DNA from: Leifsonia sp. NPDC080035
Lineage (GTDB): Bacteria; Actinomycetota; Actinomycetes; Actinomycetales; Microbacteriaceae
Assembly: GCF_040050925.1 (NCBI RefSeq)
Contig: NZ_CP157390.1
Coordinates: forward strand, 3,038,001-3,102,000
DNA length: 64,000 nt
Direction: 5' to 3'
The notes beneath the pieces were generated by a model. That model was not told the DNA's origin. It saw only the letters and a program-made list of their open reading frames with translations, and did not search any database. This document shows positions 15,551 to 23,329 of the stretch, in pieces. Position 1 is the first letter of the stretch. Each line of letters starts with the position of its first letter. The translations under genes and the position numbers were made by a program.

Positions 15551-16384
15551 ATGGCAGGACGTGTGGAAGGCAAGGTCGCCTTCATCACCGGTGCGGCCCG
15601 TGGTCAGGGTCGCAGCCACGCGATCAGGCTCGCCCAAGAGGGCGCCGACATCATCGCGATCGATCTGCTCGAGGACGTTCCAGGGGCTCCCTATGCCGGA
15701 GCAACGGAAGCGGATATGGCGGAGACGGTGCGTCAGGTCGAGGCGCTCGACCGTCGGATCGTCGCGAGCAAGGCGGACGTGCGGGACTTCGACGGGCTGA
15801 AGAGCGCCCTCGATTCCGGCGTCGCCGAGCTCGGGCGGCTCGACATCGTCTCCGCGAACGCCGGGATCTCCACCCAGATGGCCCCGACGGACCAGCTGTC
15901 GGAGGAGATGTGGCAGAACATGATCGACACCAACCTCACGGGCGTGTGGCACACGGCGAAGGCGGCGATCCCGCACATCCGCAGCGGCGGGCGCGGCGGG
16001 TCGATCGTGCTCACCAGCTCCGAGGCGGGGATCCGCGGGTACGGCAACATCGCCCACTACGTGTCGGCGAAGCACGGCGTCGTCGGGCTGATGCGCACGC
16101 TCGCGCTGGAGCTGGCGCCGGAGAGCATCCGGGTGAACAGCATCCATCCGACGCAGGTGGACACCCCGATGATCCAGAACGCGGCGACCTACGACCTCTT
16201 CACCGGCAAGGAGGGGTCGACGAAGGACGAGTTCGCCGACGCATCGCGCCGGGTGATCGCGCTCCCGATCCCCTGGGTGGAGGCGGTGGACATCTCCAAC
16301 GCCCTTCTCTGGCTCGCCTCGGACGAGGCGCGGTACGTCACGGGCGTGCCGCTTCCGGTCGACGGCGGCAACTATCTGATCTGA
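15551..16384 (+). CDS. mycofactocin-coupled SDR oxidoreductase (copy 3)
   Basis: This 277-aa short-chain dehydrogenase is the third tandem copy. It begins MAGRVEGKVAFITGAARGQG and carries NAGIST, TSSEAGI and the catalytic YVSAK. The lid near residue 210 reads NAATYDLFTGKEG. GGAGGA overlaps the previous stop codon and serves as ribosome-binding site, so the copies are translated from one message. Its mature core resembles copy 4 more than copies 1, 2 or 5 (similar NAATY lid and PWVEAVDISNA near the end). Confidence 0.88.
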   Translation: MAGRVEGKVAFITGAARGQGRSHAIRLAQEGADIIAIDLLEDVPGAPYAGATEADMAETVRQVEALDRRIVASKADVRDFDGLKSALDSGVAELGRLDIVSANAGISTQMAPTDQLSEEMWQNMIDTNLTGVWHTAKAAIPHIRSGGRGGSIVLTSSEAGIRGYGNIAHYVSAKHGVVGLMRTLALELAPESIRVNSIHPTQVDTPMIQNAATYDLFTGKEGSTKDEFADASRRVIALPIPWVEAVDISNALLWLASDEARYVTGVPLPVDGGNYLI

Positions 16385-16434
16385 TCCGGTGCGCGGCCCC
16401 CTGGTCGCGCGGACGACGAAAGCAGGAGAACGAC

Positions 16435-17271
16435 ATGACAGGACGTGTAGAAGGAAAGGTCGCACTCGTCACCGGGGCGGCTCGGGGGCAGGGACGCAGC
16501 CACGCGCTCCGCCTGGCGCAGGAGGGGGCCGACATCATCGCGGTGGACATCGAGAGCCAGATCGGCTCGGTGCCCTACGCCATGTCCTCGTCGGAGGACA
16601 TGGCCGAGACGGTCCGCCAGATCGAGGCGCTCGATCGCCGGATCGTCGCGACCCGCGCAGACGTCCGCGACTCGGCAGCGCTGCGCGCCGCGGTCGACGA
16701 CGGAGTCGCGCAGCTCGGCAGGCTCGACATCGTCTCCGCCAACGCCGGCATCTTCAGCTTCGGGACGCTGGAGGAGCTGAGCGATGAGGAGTGGAACGAC
16801 ATGCTGGCGGTGAACCTCACCGGCGTGTGGCACACCGTGAAAGCAGCGACCCCGCATCTGCGTGCGAACGGGGGAGGGTCGATGATCCTCACCAGCTCGA
16901 CCGCGGGGCTGCTCGCCATACCCAACATCGGTCACTACGTCGCGGCGAAGCACGGGGTGGTCGGTCTGATGAAGACGGCGGCCTTGGAGCTCGCGCCGGA
17001 CAACATCCGGGTCAACTCGGTGCACCCGACGAGTGTCGACACCGACATGATCCAGAACGCCGCCACCTACGCGCTGTTCGCGCCGGACCTTCCGGAGAGC
17101 GAGCGCACGAAGGAGACGCTGGCCTCCCGCTTCGCGGCGATGAACGTCCTGCCGGTGCCCTGGGTGGAGGCGGTCGACATCTCCAACGCGGTGCTGTGGC
17201 TCGCCTCCGACGAGTCCCGGTACGTGACGGGTCTGGAGCTCAAGGTCGACGCGGGCCAGACCCTGAAGTAG
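16435..17271 (+). CDS. mycofactocin-coupled SDR oxidoreductase (copy 4)
   Basis: This 278-aa short-chain dehydrogenase is the fourth tandem copy. GAARGQGRSHALRLAQEGAD is the dinucleotide-binding motif, followed by NAGIFS, TSSTAGL and YVAAK. It resembles copy 3 in its lid (NAATYALFAPD) and in PWVEAVDISNAVLWLASDE. AGGAG lies 6 nt before the ATG, after a gap of 50 nt from copy 3. Like the other copies it has the extra acidic segment after the second strand. Confidence 0.88.
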   Translation: MTGRVEGKVALVTGAARGQGRSHALRLAQEGADIIAVDIESQIGSVPYAMSSSEDMAETVRQIEALDRRIVATRADVRDSAALRAAVDDGVAQLGRLDIVSANAGIFSFGTLEELSDEEWNDMLAVNLTGVWHTVKAATPHLRANGGGSMILTSSTAGLLAIPNIGHYVAAKHGVVGLMKTAALELAPDNIRVNSVHPTSVDTDMIQNAATYALFAPDLPESERTKETLASRFAAMNVLPVPWVEAVDISNAVLWLASDESRYVTGLELKVDAGQTLK

Positions 17272-17299
17272 ATGCAGGGAGACACGAGAGGAAGAACAC

Positions 17300-18112
17300 A
17301 TGGCAGGACGACTCGAAGGCAAAGTCGCCTTCATCACTGGGGCGGCGCGGGGCCAGGGCCGCTCGCACGCCGTGCGACTGGCCGAAGAGGGGGCGGACAT
17401 CATCGCGGTCGACATCGTCGATCACCTTCCCAACGTCCAGTACCCCTCGGCGACCCCGGAGGATCTCGATGAGACCGTGCGTCAGGTCGAGGCACTCGAC
17501 CGTCGGATCAGCGCACGCAGGGTGGACGTCCGCGACCGCGCAGCGCTGAAGGCGGCGATCGACGAGGGCGTGGCCGAGCTCGGCCACCTCGATATCGTGG
17601 TCGCGAACGCCGGCGTCTGCGTGATCGCCGCCTGGGACGAGACGACGGAGGACATCTGGAACCAGACCATCGGCACCAACCTCACCGGCGTCTGGAACAC
17701 GGTCAGCCTGGCAGCTCCGCACCTGATCGCCGCCGGCGGCGGATCGATGATCCTCACGAGTTCCGCTGCGGGCATCAAGGGACTGCCGTTCCTGAGCGCC
17801 TATGTCGCCGCCAAGCACGGCGTCGTCGGCGTGATGCGGGCATTCGCGACCGAACTCGCCGAGTACAACATCCGCGTCAACACCATCCACCCCACCGGCG
17901 TGGACACTCCGATGGGCGCCTTGACGGAGAACCCGTTCGGGCCGTTGCTGGAGAAGCACCCGCGGGTCGGCGGGATGCTGGCCAACATGCTCCCCATCGA
18001 GGTCACGCAGCCGAGGGACCAGTCGAACGCCGTGCTGTTCCTCGCCTCGGATGAGGCGCGCTACATCACCTCGACAGAGCTGACGGTGGACGCCGGGAAC
18101 ACGCAGTACTGA
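17300..18112 (+). CDS. mycofactocin-coupled SDR oxidoreductase (copy 5)
   Basis: This 270-aa short-chain dehydrogenase closes the array. It starts MAGRLEGKVAFITGAARGQG, keeps NAGVCV, TSSAAGI and the catalytic YVAAK, and has a lid (ALTENPFGPLLEKHPRVGGM) unlike copies 3 and 4. The gap from copy 4 is 28 nt, and the MoxR gene begins 35 nt later, so the operon continues. It lacks any sign of decay. Confidence 0.88.
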   Translation: MAGRLEGKVAFITGAARGQGRSHAVRLAEEGADIIAVDIVDHLPNVQYPSATPEDLDETVRQVEALDRRISARRVDVRDRAALKAAIDEGVAELGHLDIVVANAGVCVIAAWDETTEDIWNQTIGTNLTGVWNTVSLAAPHLIAAGGGSMILTSSAAGIKGLPFLSAYVAAKHGVVGVMRAFATELAEYNIRVNTIHPTGVDTPMGALTENPFGPLLEKHPRVGGMLANMLPIEVTQPRDQSNAVLFLASDEARYITSTELTVDAGNTQY

Positions 18113-18147
18113 CCGATGCTGCACGATCACACGGGAGAGGACGACGC

Positions 18148-19065
18148 ATGAGCGAGACGAACGAGAGCGGACTGGAGGCGCGGATCCTCTCCCGGGTGAT
18201 CGGCCGCGAGCGCGAGCTTGAGCTCGCTCTCGCCGCCGTCGCGTCGGGACGAGACCTGGTGCTCGAGGGGCCGCCCGGCACGAGCAAGACGACCATGCTC
18301 ACGGCGATCACGCAGGAGTGGGGCATCCCGCTGCTGTTCGTCGAGGGCAACGGCGACCTGACGCCGGCGAAACTCATCGGCCATCACAACCCCGCGCGCG
18401 TGCTCCGCGAGGACTACAGCGCGGAGAACTTCGTCTCCGGCCCGCTGGCCGAGGCGATGCAGCGCGGCGGATTCCTCTACATCGAGGAGTTCAACAGGGC
18501 CCCGGAAGACACCCTGAACACCCTGCTGACCGCGATGGCCGACCGCCGGATCGAGGTGCCGCGGGTGGGGACGATCGTCGCGGAGCCCAGCTTCCGGGTC
18601 ATCGCGTCGATGAATCCCTACGACAATGTCGGGACGACCAGGCTCTCGACCAGCGTCACCGACCGGCTGAACCGGATCGTCGTCGGCTACCAGGATGCGC
18701 AGAGCGAGGAACGGATCGTCGCCCTCCGCACCGGGCTGGATGACGGCGCGCTCGCGGCGGCGATCGTGTCCGACGCGGTCGCGGTCACGCGTGCGACCCG
18801 CGATCACGTCGCCGTGCGTCAGGGCAGCAGCGTCCGGGGCGCCATCGACTGCGCCGCGATCGCCTCGGAGCTCGCGACGCTGCGCGGCATCGCGTCTCGG
18901 GACGGCGAGCGCTACCCGCAGCTCATCCTCGACGCGATGCTCGTAGCCCTATCGGGACGCATCCGCCTCGACGAAGCGGCGGAGACGACGCCGGAGGCCG
19001 TGCTGACCGAGATCTGGGAGGACCGTTTCGTGCTCGAACCCGCGATGTATGCGGGGCCGACGTGA
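18148..19065 (+). CDS. MoxR-family AAA+ ATPase in the mycofactocin operon
   Basis: This 305-aa AAA+ protein has Walker A GPPGTSKTT at 41-49 and Walker B LYIEEFNRA at 110-118, with sensor 1 in IASMNPYD and a C-terminal lid (DRLNRIVVGY region). MoxR ATPases work with VWA-domain proteins as chaperones that insert cofactors or metals into enzymes; in methanol oxidation loci they serve the PQQ-dependent dehydrogenase. Here it follows five mycofactocin SDR genes and precedes a VWA gene and mftD, so a maturation role for mycofactocin enzymes is a fair guess. No such role is established. Confidence 0.85.
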   Translation: MSETNESGLEARILSRVIGRERELELALAAVASGRDLVLEGPPGTSKTTMLTAITQEWGIPLLFVEGNGDLTPAKLIGHHNPARVLREDYSAENFVSGPLAEAMQRGGFLYIEEFNRAPEDTLNTLLTAMADRRIEVPRVGTIVAEPSFRVIASMNPYDNVGTTRLSTSVTDRLNRIVVGYQDAQSEERIVALRTGLDDGALAAAIVSDAVAVTRATRDHVAVRQGSSVRGAIDCAAIASELATLRGIASRDGERYPQLILDAMLVALSGRIRLDEAAETTPEAVLTEIWEDRFVLEPAMYAGPT

Positions 19066-19110
19066 AGAGCCGCCGCGGCCGAATCCCCGGTCCAGCGCGC
19101 GCGCGAGTCG

Positions 19111-20043
19111 GTGGCGGCGCGGCCACTGCGCCGGACGCCGAAACAGCTCGACCAGGAGCCCCTGGTCTTCGAGGCGGCCGCGGGGAAGGGCGGGCGCCTG
19201 CTGCAGGCCCGCCGGCGCGGTGCCGGCTCCGCCAGCCGTCCGCTTCCGTCCGTGCTGACGGCGGATTTCACCGACGAGCAGGGCGAGGTGGTGACGATCG
19301 ACGAACAGGTCGCAGCGGAACCGCGCGTGCGTGAGCGCGCACGCCGCATCGCCGCGCAGCTCGCGGTGCCGCGCCCGCGGGCGACGTCGCGGGCACGACG
19401 CGGGCAGGGGATCCTGGCGAGCCTGCCCTACCGCGGCGCGGCCGACGACATCGACCTCGACGCGACGATCGAGGTGCTGGCCGAGCGGCCCGTCCCCGAG
19501 GACGACGACATCATCGTCCGCGACCGGCTGCGCACGACACGGACGGTCGTGCTGGCCGTGGATGTGTCAGGGTCCGCCAAGGGCGAGCGGATCCAGACCG
19601 CTGCCGCGACCGTCGGGGCGCTCGCGGGGGAGCTGGAGCGCGACCGCCTGGGCGTGATCGCGTTCTGGTCGGACGCGGTCGTTCTGCTCCGCCCCGGAGA
19701 CCCGGTGCGACCTCGCGAGCTTCTGGACGATCTGCTTCGCATCCCGGCTCGCGGGTTGACGAACGTCGCCTTCCCGCTTCGCCTCGCGGCGGAGCAGCTG
19801 GCGGGTGCGCCCGAGCGCGAGGTCCGGGCGATCCTCCTCTCGGACTGCGTGCACAACGCGGGCGAGGATCCACGCCCGGCCGCGGCAGCGCTTCCTCGCC
19901 TGGATGTGCTGCTCGACACCACCGGAGAGAGCGACATCCAGCTCGGCCGCGAGCTGGCGGCGGCAGGCCACGGCACCCTGCACACGGTGCACGACTATCG
20001 CGGCGTCGCTCCCGCCATCACCGAGATCTTCCGAACGAATTGA
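19111..20043 (+). CDS. VWA-domain protein, partner of the MoxR ATPase
   Basis: This protein of about 310 aa has an Arg-rich N-terminal half without clear homology and a C-terminal von Willebrand A domain (about 145-310). The metal-dependent adhesion site is intact: DVSGS at 151-155, a Thr in RGLTNV and an Asp in LLSDC. Such proteins deliver MoxR to its client. GTG 19111 is the first in-frame start after the MoxR stop, 45 nt away, and has only a weak purine-rich site. A GTGA overlap at 19062 is in another frame and is not used. Position before mftD ties it to mycofactocin. Confidence 0.78.
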   Translation: MAARPLRRTPKQLDQEPLVFEAAAGKGGRLLQARRRGAGSASRPLPSVLTADFTDEQGEVVTIDEQVAAEPRVRERARRIAAQLAVPRPRATSRARRGQGILASLPYRGAADDIDLDATIEVLAERPVPEDDDIIVRDRLRTTRTVVLAVDVSGSAKGERIQTAAATVGALAGELERDRLGVIAFWSDAVVLLRPGDPVRPRELLDDLLRIPARGLTNVAFPLRLAAEQLAGAPEREVRAILLSDCVHNAGEDPRPAAAALPRLDVLLDTTGESDIQLGRELAAAGHGTLHTVHDYRGVAPAITEIFRTN

Positions 20044-20086
20044 CCGACAGATCCTGCGAGAGATCGCGGATCGGAGAGGGGGCACG

Positions 20087-21304
20087 ATGCCCTGGAAGCA
20101 GAACCCGTGGTTCGAGACCGTGCTGGAGGCCCAGCGCAGAGCCAAGAAGAGGCTCCCGCCGTCGGTCTACGCCGCGCTCGTCGCAGGGTCCGAACGCGGC
20201 CGCACGCCGGATGACAACCAGAACGCGTTCGCCGAGCTGCAGTTCGCCCCGCATGTCGCCGGCCATCAGAGCGAGCGGGACCTGGCGACGACGGTCCTCG
20301 GCATCCCGATCTCGCTGCCCGTCCTGATCTCGCCGACCGGAGTACAGGCCGTGCATCCCGACGGCGAAGTGGCGGTCGCTCGTGCGGCGAAGGCCCGCGG
20401 CACGATCATGGGGCTGAGCTCCTTCGCCAGCAAGTCGATCGAGGAGGTTGCGGCGGCCAATCCGAACACCTTCTTCCAGATGTACTGGACGGGCAGCAGG
20501 GAAGCCATGGTGCAACGGATGGATCGGGCGCGAGCCGCCGGGGCGAAGGCGCTCATCGCCACGCTGGACTGGTCGTTCTCGATCGGCCGGGACTGGGGCA
20601 GCCCGGCCATTCCCGAGCGCCTTGATCTCAAGGCGATGGTCGATTTCGCTCCCGAGGCCGTGATCCGGCCGAAGTGGCTGACGTCATACCTGCGCTCCCG
20701 CCATCTCCCCGACCTGTCCGCGCCCAATCTCACGCCTCCCGGCGGAACGGCTCCGACCTTCTTCGGCGCCTACTACGAGTGGCAGCAGACTCCGCCGCCG
20801 ACCTGGGAAGACGTCGCGTGGCTTCGGGAGGCCTGGGGCGGACCGTTCATGCTCAAGGGCATCACGCGCGTCGATGACGCCAGGCGAGCCGTCGACGCCG
20901 GGGTGGACGCGATCTCGGTGTCCAACCACGGCGGAAACAACCTGGACACCACACCCGCGACGATCCGCTGCCTGCCCGCTGTGGCGGATGCGGTCGGCGA
21001 TCAGGTGGAGGTGCTGCTGGATGGCGGCATCCGGCGCGGCGGGGACGTGGCGAAGGCTCTCGCGCTCGGCGCCCGCGCGGTCATGATCGGGCGCGCCTAC
21101 CTCTGGGGCCTCGCGGCGAACGGTCAGACGGGCGTCGAGAACGTGCTCGATCTCCTCCGGATGGGTCTGGATTCGGCGGTCCTCGGGCTCGGACGCTCGT
21201 CCGTCTCCGAACTGGGACCCGACGACTTCTTCATCCCGGAGGGCTTCACGCGCACGCTGGGCGCTCAGACGGTCGATGCCGAGGCGAGCGGCACCGCCGT
21301 GTAG
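20087..21304 (+). CDS. mftD: pre-mycofactocin synthase MftD
   Basis: This 405-aa FMN-dependent enzyme of the alpha-hydroxyacid dehydrogenase family oxidatively deaminates the lactam made by MftC and MftE to yield pre-mycofactocin. Flavin and substrate motifs are visible: SPTGVQAVHPDGE at 82-94, SSFASKSIEE, LKGI with Lys257, the active-site SNHGGNNLD at 279-287 and LLDGGIRRGGDV. GGAGAGGG precedes the ATG. It is separated from mftC by seven genes, unlike the compact order seen in mycobacteria, and it ends the rightward locus. Confidence 0.92.
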   Translation: MPWKQNPWFETVLEAQRRAKKRLPPSVYAALVAGSERGRTPDDNQNAFAELQFAPHVAGHQSERDLATTVLGIPISLPVLISPTGVQAVHPDGEVAVARAAKARGTIMGLSSFASKSIEEVAAANPNTFFQMYWTGSREAMVQRMDRARAAGAKALIATLDWSFSIGRDWGSPAIPERLDLKAMVDFAPEAVIRPKWLTSYLRSRHLPDLSAPNLTPPGGTAPTFFGAYYEWQQTPPPTWEDVAWLREAWGGPFMLKGITRVDDARRAVDAGVDAISVSNHGGNNLDTTPATIRCLPAVADAVGDQVEVLLDGGIRRGGDVAKALALGARAVMIGRAYLWGLAANGQTGVENVLDLLRMGLDSAVLGLGRSSVSELGPDDFFIPEGFTRTLGAQTVDAEASGTAV

Positions 21305-21370
21305 CGACAGCGATGCGATAACGAGAACGGCACTCATTCCTATCTAGCCGGATCGCTGGCGGTGCCGCCG

Positions 21371-21391
21371 ACTTCTATCTACCGTAGAAGT
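21371..21391 (+). promoter_or_regulatory. inverted repeat before the cation efflux gene
   Basis: ACTTCTA and TAGAAGT (7 bp each, 7-nt spacer) surround an inner palindrome TCTAC-C-GTAGA. TATCTA recurs about 35 nt upstream at 21341-21346. The symmetric site ends at the start codon of the metal transporter gene and could bind a metal-responsive repressor. The TATCTA inside it could also be part of a -10 box. Confidence 0.45.
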
Positions 21392-21392
21392 G

Positions 21393-22295
21393 ATGAGTCA
21401 CAACCACGGGCACGCAGCCAACCGCAACCGCCTCCTGATCGCGATCGGGATCGTGGCGGCGGTGCTCGTCGTGGAGGTCGTCGGCGCGCTCATCAGCGGC
21501 TCGCTGTCGCTGCTCGCCGACGCCGGCCACATGCTGAGCGACCTGACCGGGCTGATCGTCGCGCTGCTGGCGACGATCGTTGCCGCCCGCCCGGCCACCG
21601 ACCGGCAGACCTTCGGGTTCCGCCGGGCCGAGGTCTTCGGCGCGCTCATCAACGGGCTCATCCTGATCGTGGTGGCCGTCTTCGTCACGATCGGCGCGGT
21701 CGGCCGGCTGCTGAGCGGCGAGGCCGAGGTGCAGTCGGCGCCGATGCTCGTCGTCGCCGCGATCGGCCTGGTCGCCAACTTCGGTGCGCTGCTGTTGTTG
21801 CGTCCCGCGGCCGGGCACTCGATCAACATGCGCGGCGCCTACCTGGAGGTCTTCGGCGACCTGATCGGGTCACTGACCGTCATCGTCGCCGCCGTCGTCA
21901 TCATGCTGACCGGCTTCGTGCAGGCGGACGCGATCGCGTCCCTGCTGATCGCCGCGTTCATCGTGCCGCGGGCGTTCCTGCTGCTGCGGGACGTGGTGCG
22001 CGTGCTCAGCGAGGCGGCGCCGGCCGACACCGATGTCGCCGAGATCCGGGACCACATCCTCGGCACGGCGGGAGTCGTCGCGGTCCACGACGTCCACGTC
22101 TGGGCGATCACGTCGGGCGCTCCGGTGTTCAGCGCGCACGTGGTCGTGGAGCCCGCGGTGTTCCGCTCAGGCGGGACGGGCCGGCTGCTCGACGAGCTCT
22201 CCGGCTGCCTCTCGAAGCACTTCGATGTCGAGCACTCGACATTCCAGCTGGAACCCGCGGAGCACGCGGCGCACGAGGACGAGTTCCACCGCTGA
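21393..22295 (+). CDS. cation diffusion facilitator (zinc/cadmium-type efflux)
   Basis: This 300-aa member of the CDF family exports divalent metal ions against protons. Six membrane spans are recognisable in the first 205 residues, with the metal-site motif LADAGHMLSD in span 2 and the matching HSINMRGAYLEVFGD in span 5. The C-terminal cytoplasmic domain (about 206-300) contains HDVHVWAIT. The N-terminus HNHGH is histidine-rich. A GTG at 21390 is an alternative start one codon earlier. An inverted repeat precedes it. It stands beside DedA in convergent orientation. Confidence 0.9.
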   Translation: MSHNHGHAANRNRLLIAIGIVAAVLVVEVVGALISGSLSLLADAGHMLSDLTGLIVALLATIVAARPATDRQTFGFRRAEVFGALINGLILIVVAVFVTIGAVGRLLSGEAEVQSAPMLVVAAIGLVANFGALLLLRPAAGHSINMRGAYLEVFGDLIGSLTVIVAAVVIMLTGFVQADAIASLLIAAFIVPRAFLLLRDVVRVLSEAAPADTDVAEIRDHILGTAGVVAVHDVHVWAITSGAPVFSAHVVVEPAVFRSGGTGRLLDELSGCLSKHFDVEHSTFQLEPAEHAAHEDEFHR

Positions 22296-22328
22296 GGTCG
22301 GCCGGGCCGGATCGGGCCGGGCTACGTC

Positions 22329-23036
22329 TCAGACGTCGGGGGTCGTCGCGGGGTGCGAGCCGGCCGCGTCGTCGGCGGCGCGCTTCCTCTTCGCCTTGCG
22401 GACCGACTGCACGTAGTGGAACAGCGTCGGGATGAGCGTGACGACGACGGCGCCGATCAGGATGATGTCGATGTAGTTCGACACGAACGTCGCGACCGGC
22501 GGGATGTAGCCGATGAGGTAGCCGAAGAACGTGAGGCCGGCGCCCCAGATCAGCGCGCCGATGGCATTGTAGAGCGAGTACTTCTTGTAGTTCATGTGGC
22601 CGACGCCGGCGGCGACCGGGGCGAACGTCCGCACGATCGGGACGAAGCGGGCGAGGATCACCGCCAGGGCGCCGAAGCGCTCGAAGAAGTGGTTGGTCCT
22701 GCGCACGTTCTCCATGCTGAACAGGCCGCTCTCCTTGCGTTCGAACACGCGCGGACCGGCCTTGTGCCCGATCAGGTAACCGACCTCGCCGCCGAGGAAC
22801 GCGGCGATCGCGATGAACAGCGCGACCCACCACACGTTGAAGCCGAAGACCGGATGGTCGCTGTGCGACAGCAGACCGGAGATGACGAGCAGGGTGTCGC
22901 CCGGGAGCAGGAAGCCGACCAGCAGCCCCGTCTCGGCGAAGATGATGCCGCACACCACGAGGAGCGCCCAGGGGCCCGCGCCGGAGATGATCGTGTGCGG
23001 GTCGAGCCAGGGGATGAGGCCAGCGTGGTGGATCAA
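22329..23036 (-). CDS. DedA family membrane protein
   Basis: This 235-aa DedA/VTT-domain protein is thought to be a lipid scramblase or flippase that recycles undecaprenyl carriers. The motifs FAETGLLVGFLLPGDTLL and GGEVGYLIGHKAG fall near the re-entrant loops; FVPIVRTFAPVAAGVG is the family signature with the essential Arg. Five or so hydrophobic segments are seen. The TTG start at 23036 was chosen because GGAGAG precedes it and the conserved helix follows within 15 residues. The hydrophilic C-terminus is Lys/Arg/Ala-rich. Confidence 0.9.
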   Translation of the reverse strand: MIHHAGLIPWLDPHTIISGAGPWALLVVCGIIFAETGLLVGFLLPGDTLLVISGLLSHSDHPVFGFNVWWVALFIAIAAFLGGEVGYLIGHKAGPRVFERKESGLFSMENVRRTNHFFERFGALAVILARFVPIVRTFAPVAAGVGHMNYKKYSLYNAIGALIWGAGLTFFGYLIGYIPPVATFVSNYIDIILIGAVVVTLIPTLFHYVQSVRKAKRKRAADDAAGSHPATTPDV

Positions 23037-23229
23037 GACTCTCCAGGGTGATCGGGTGCGGTGCAGCCGAGTTTACTGGGCTCAACCTGCACGCGTCGTG
23101 CGAATTCCGATGCGCGGACAAAGATCATCCTGTGGTCTGACTATGGCCTTGCTGGTCGCACCATGGGGCGATGGCGCACGCGGCGATCGGCGAGGGTATG
23201 TGCGACTCGACGGTGTCCGACGCCAGAGG

Positions 23230-23311
23230 TGCGGGAGAAGGGACTCGAACCCTCACGCCGTGAAGCACAGGAACCTAAATCCTGCGTGTCTGCCAGTTTC
23301 ACCACTCCCGC
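23230..23311 (-). tRNA. tRNA-Leu (anticodon TAG)
   Basis: The minus strand folds into a class II tRNA of 82 nt: acceptor arms GCGGGAG and CTCCCGC, a T-arm with GGTTCGAGTCC, a variable arm, and the anticodon loop TTTAGGT in a CAGGA/TCCTG stem, giving TAG. The discriminator base is A. The terminal CCA is not encoded. Leu isotype follows from anticodon and long variable arm. Confidence 0.95.
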
Positions 23312-23329
23312 GGCGCGCGCTGGGCGCGG

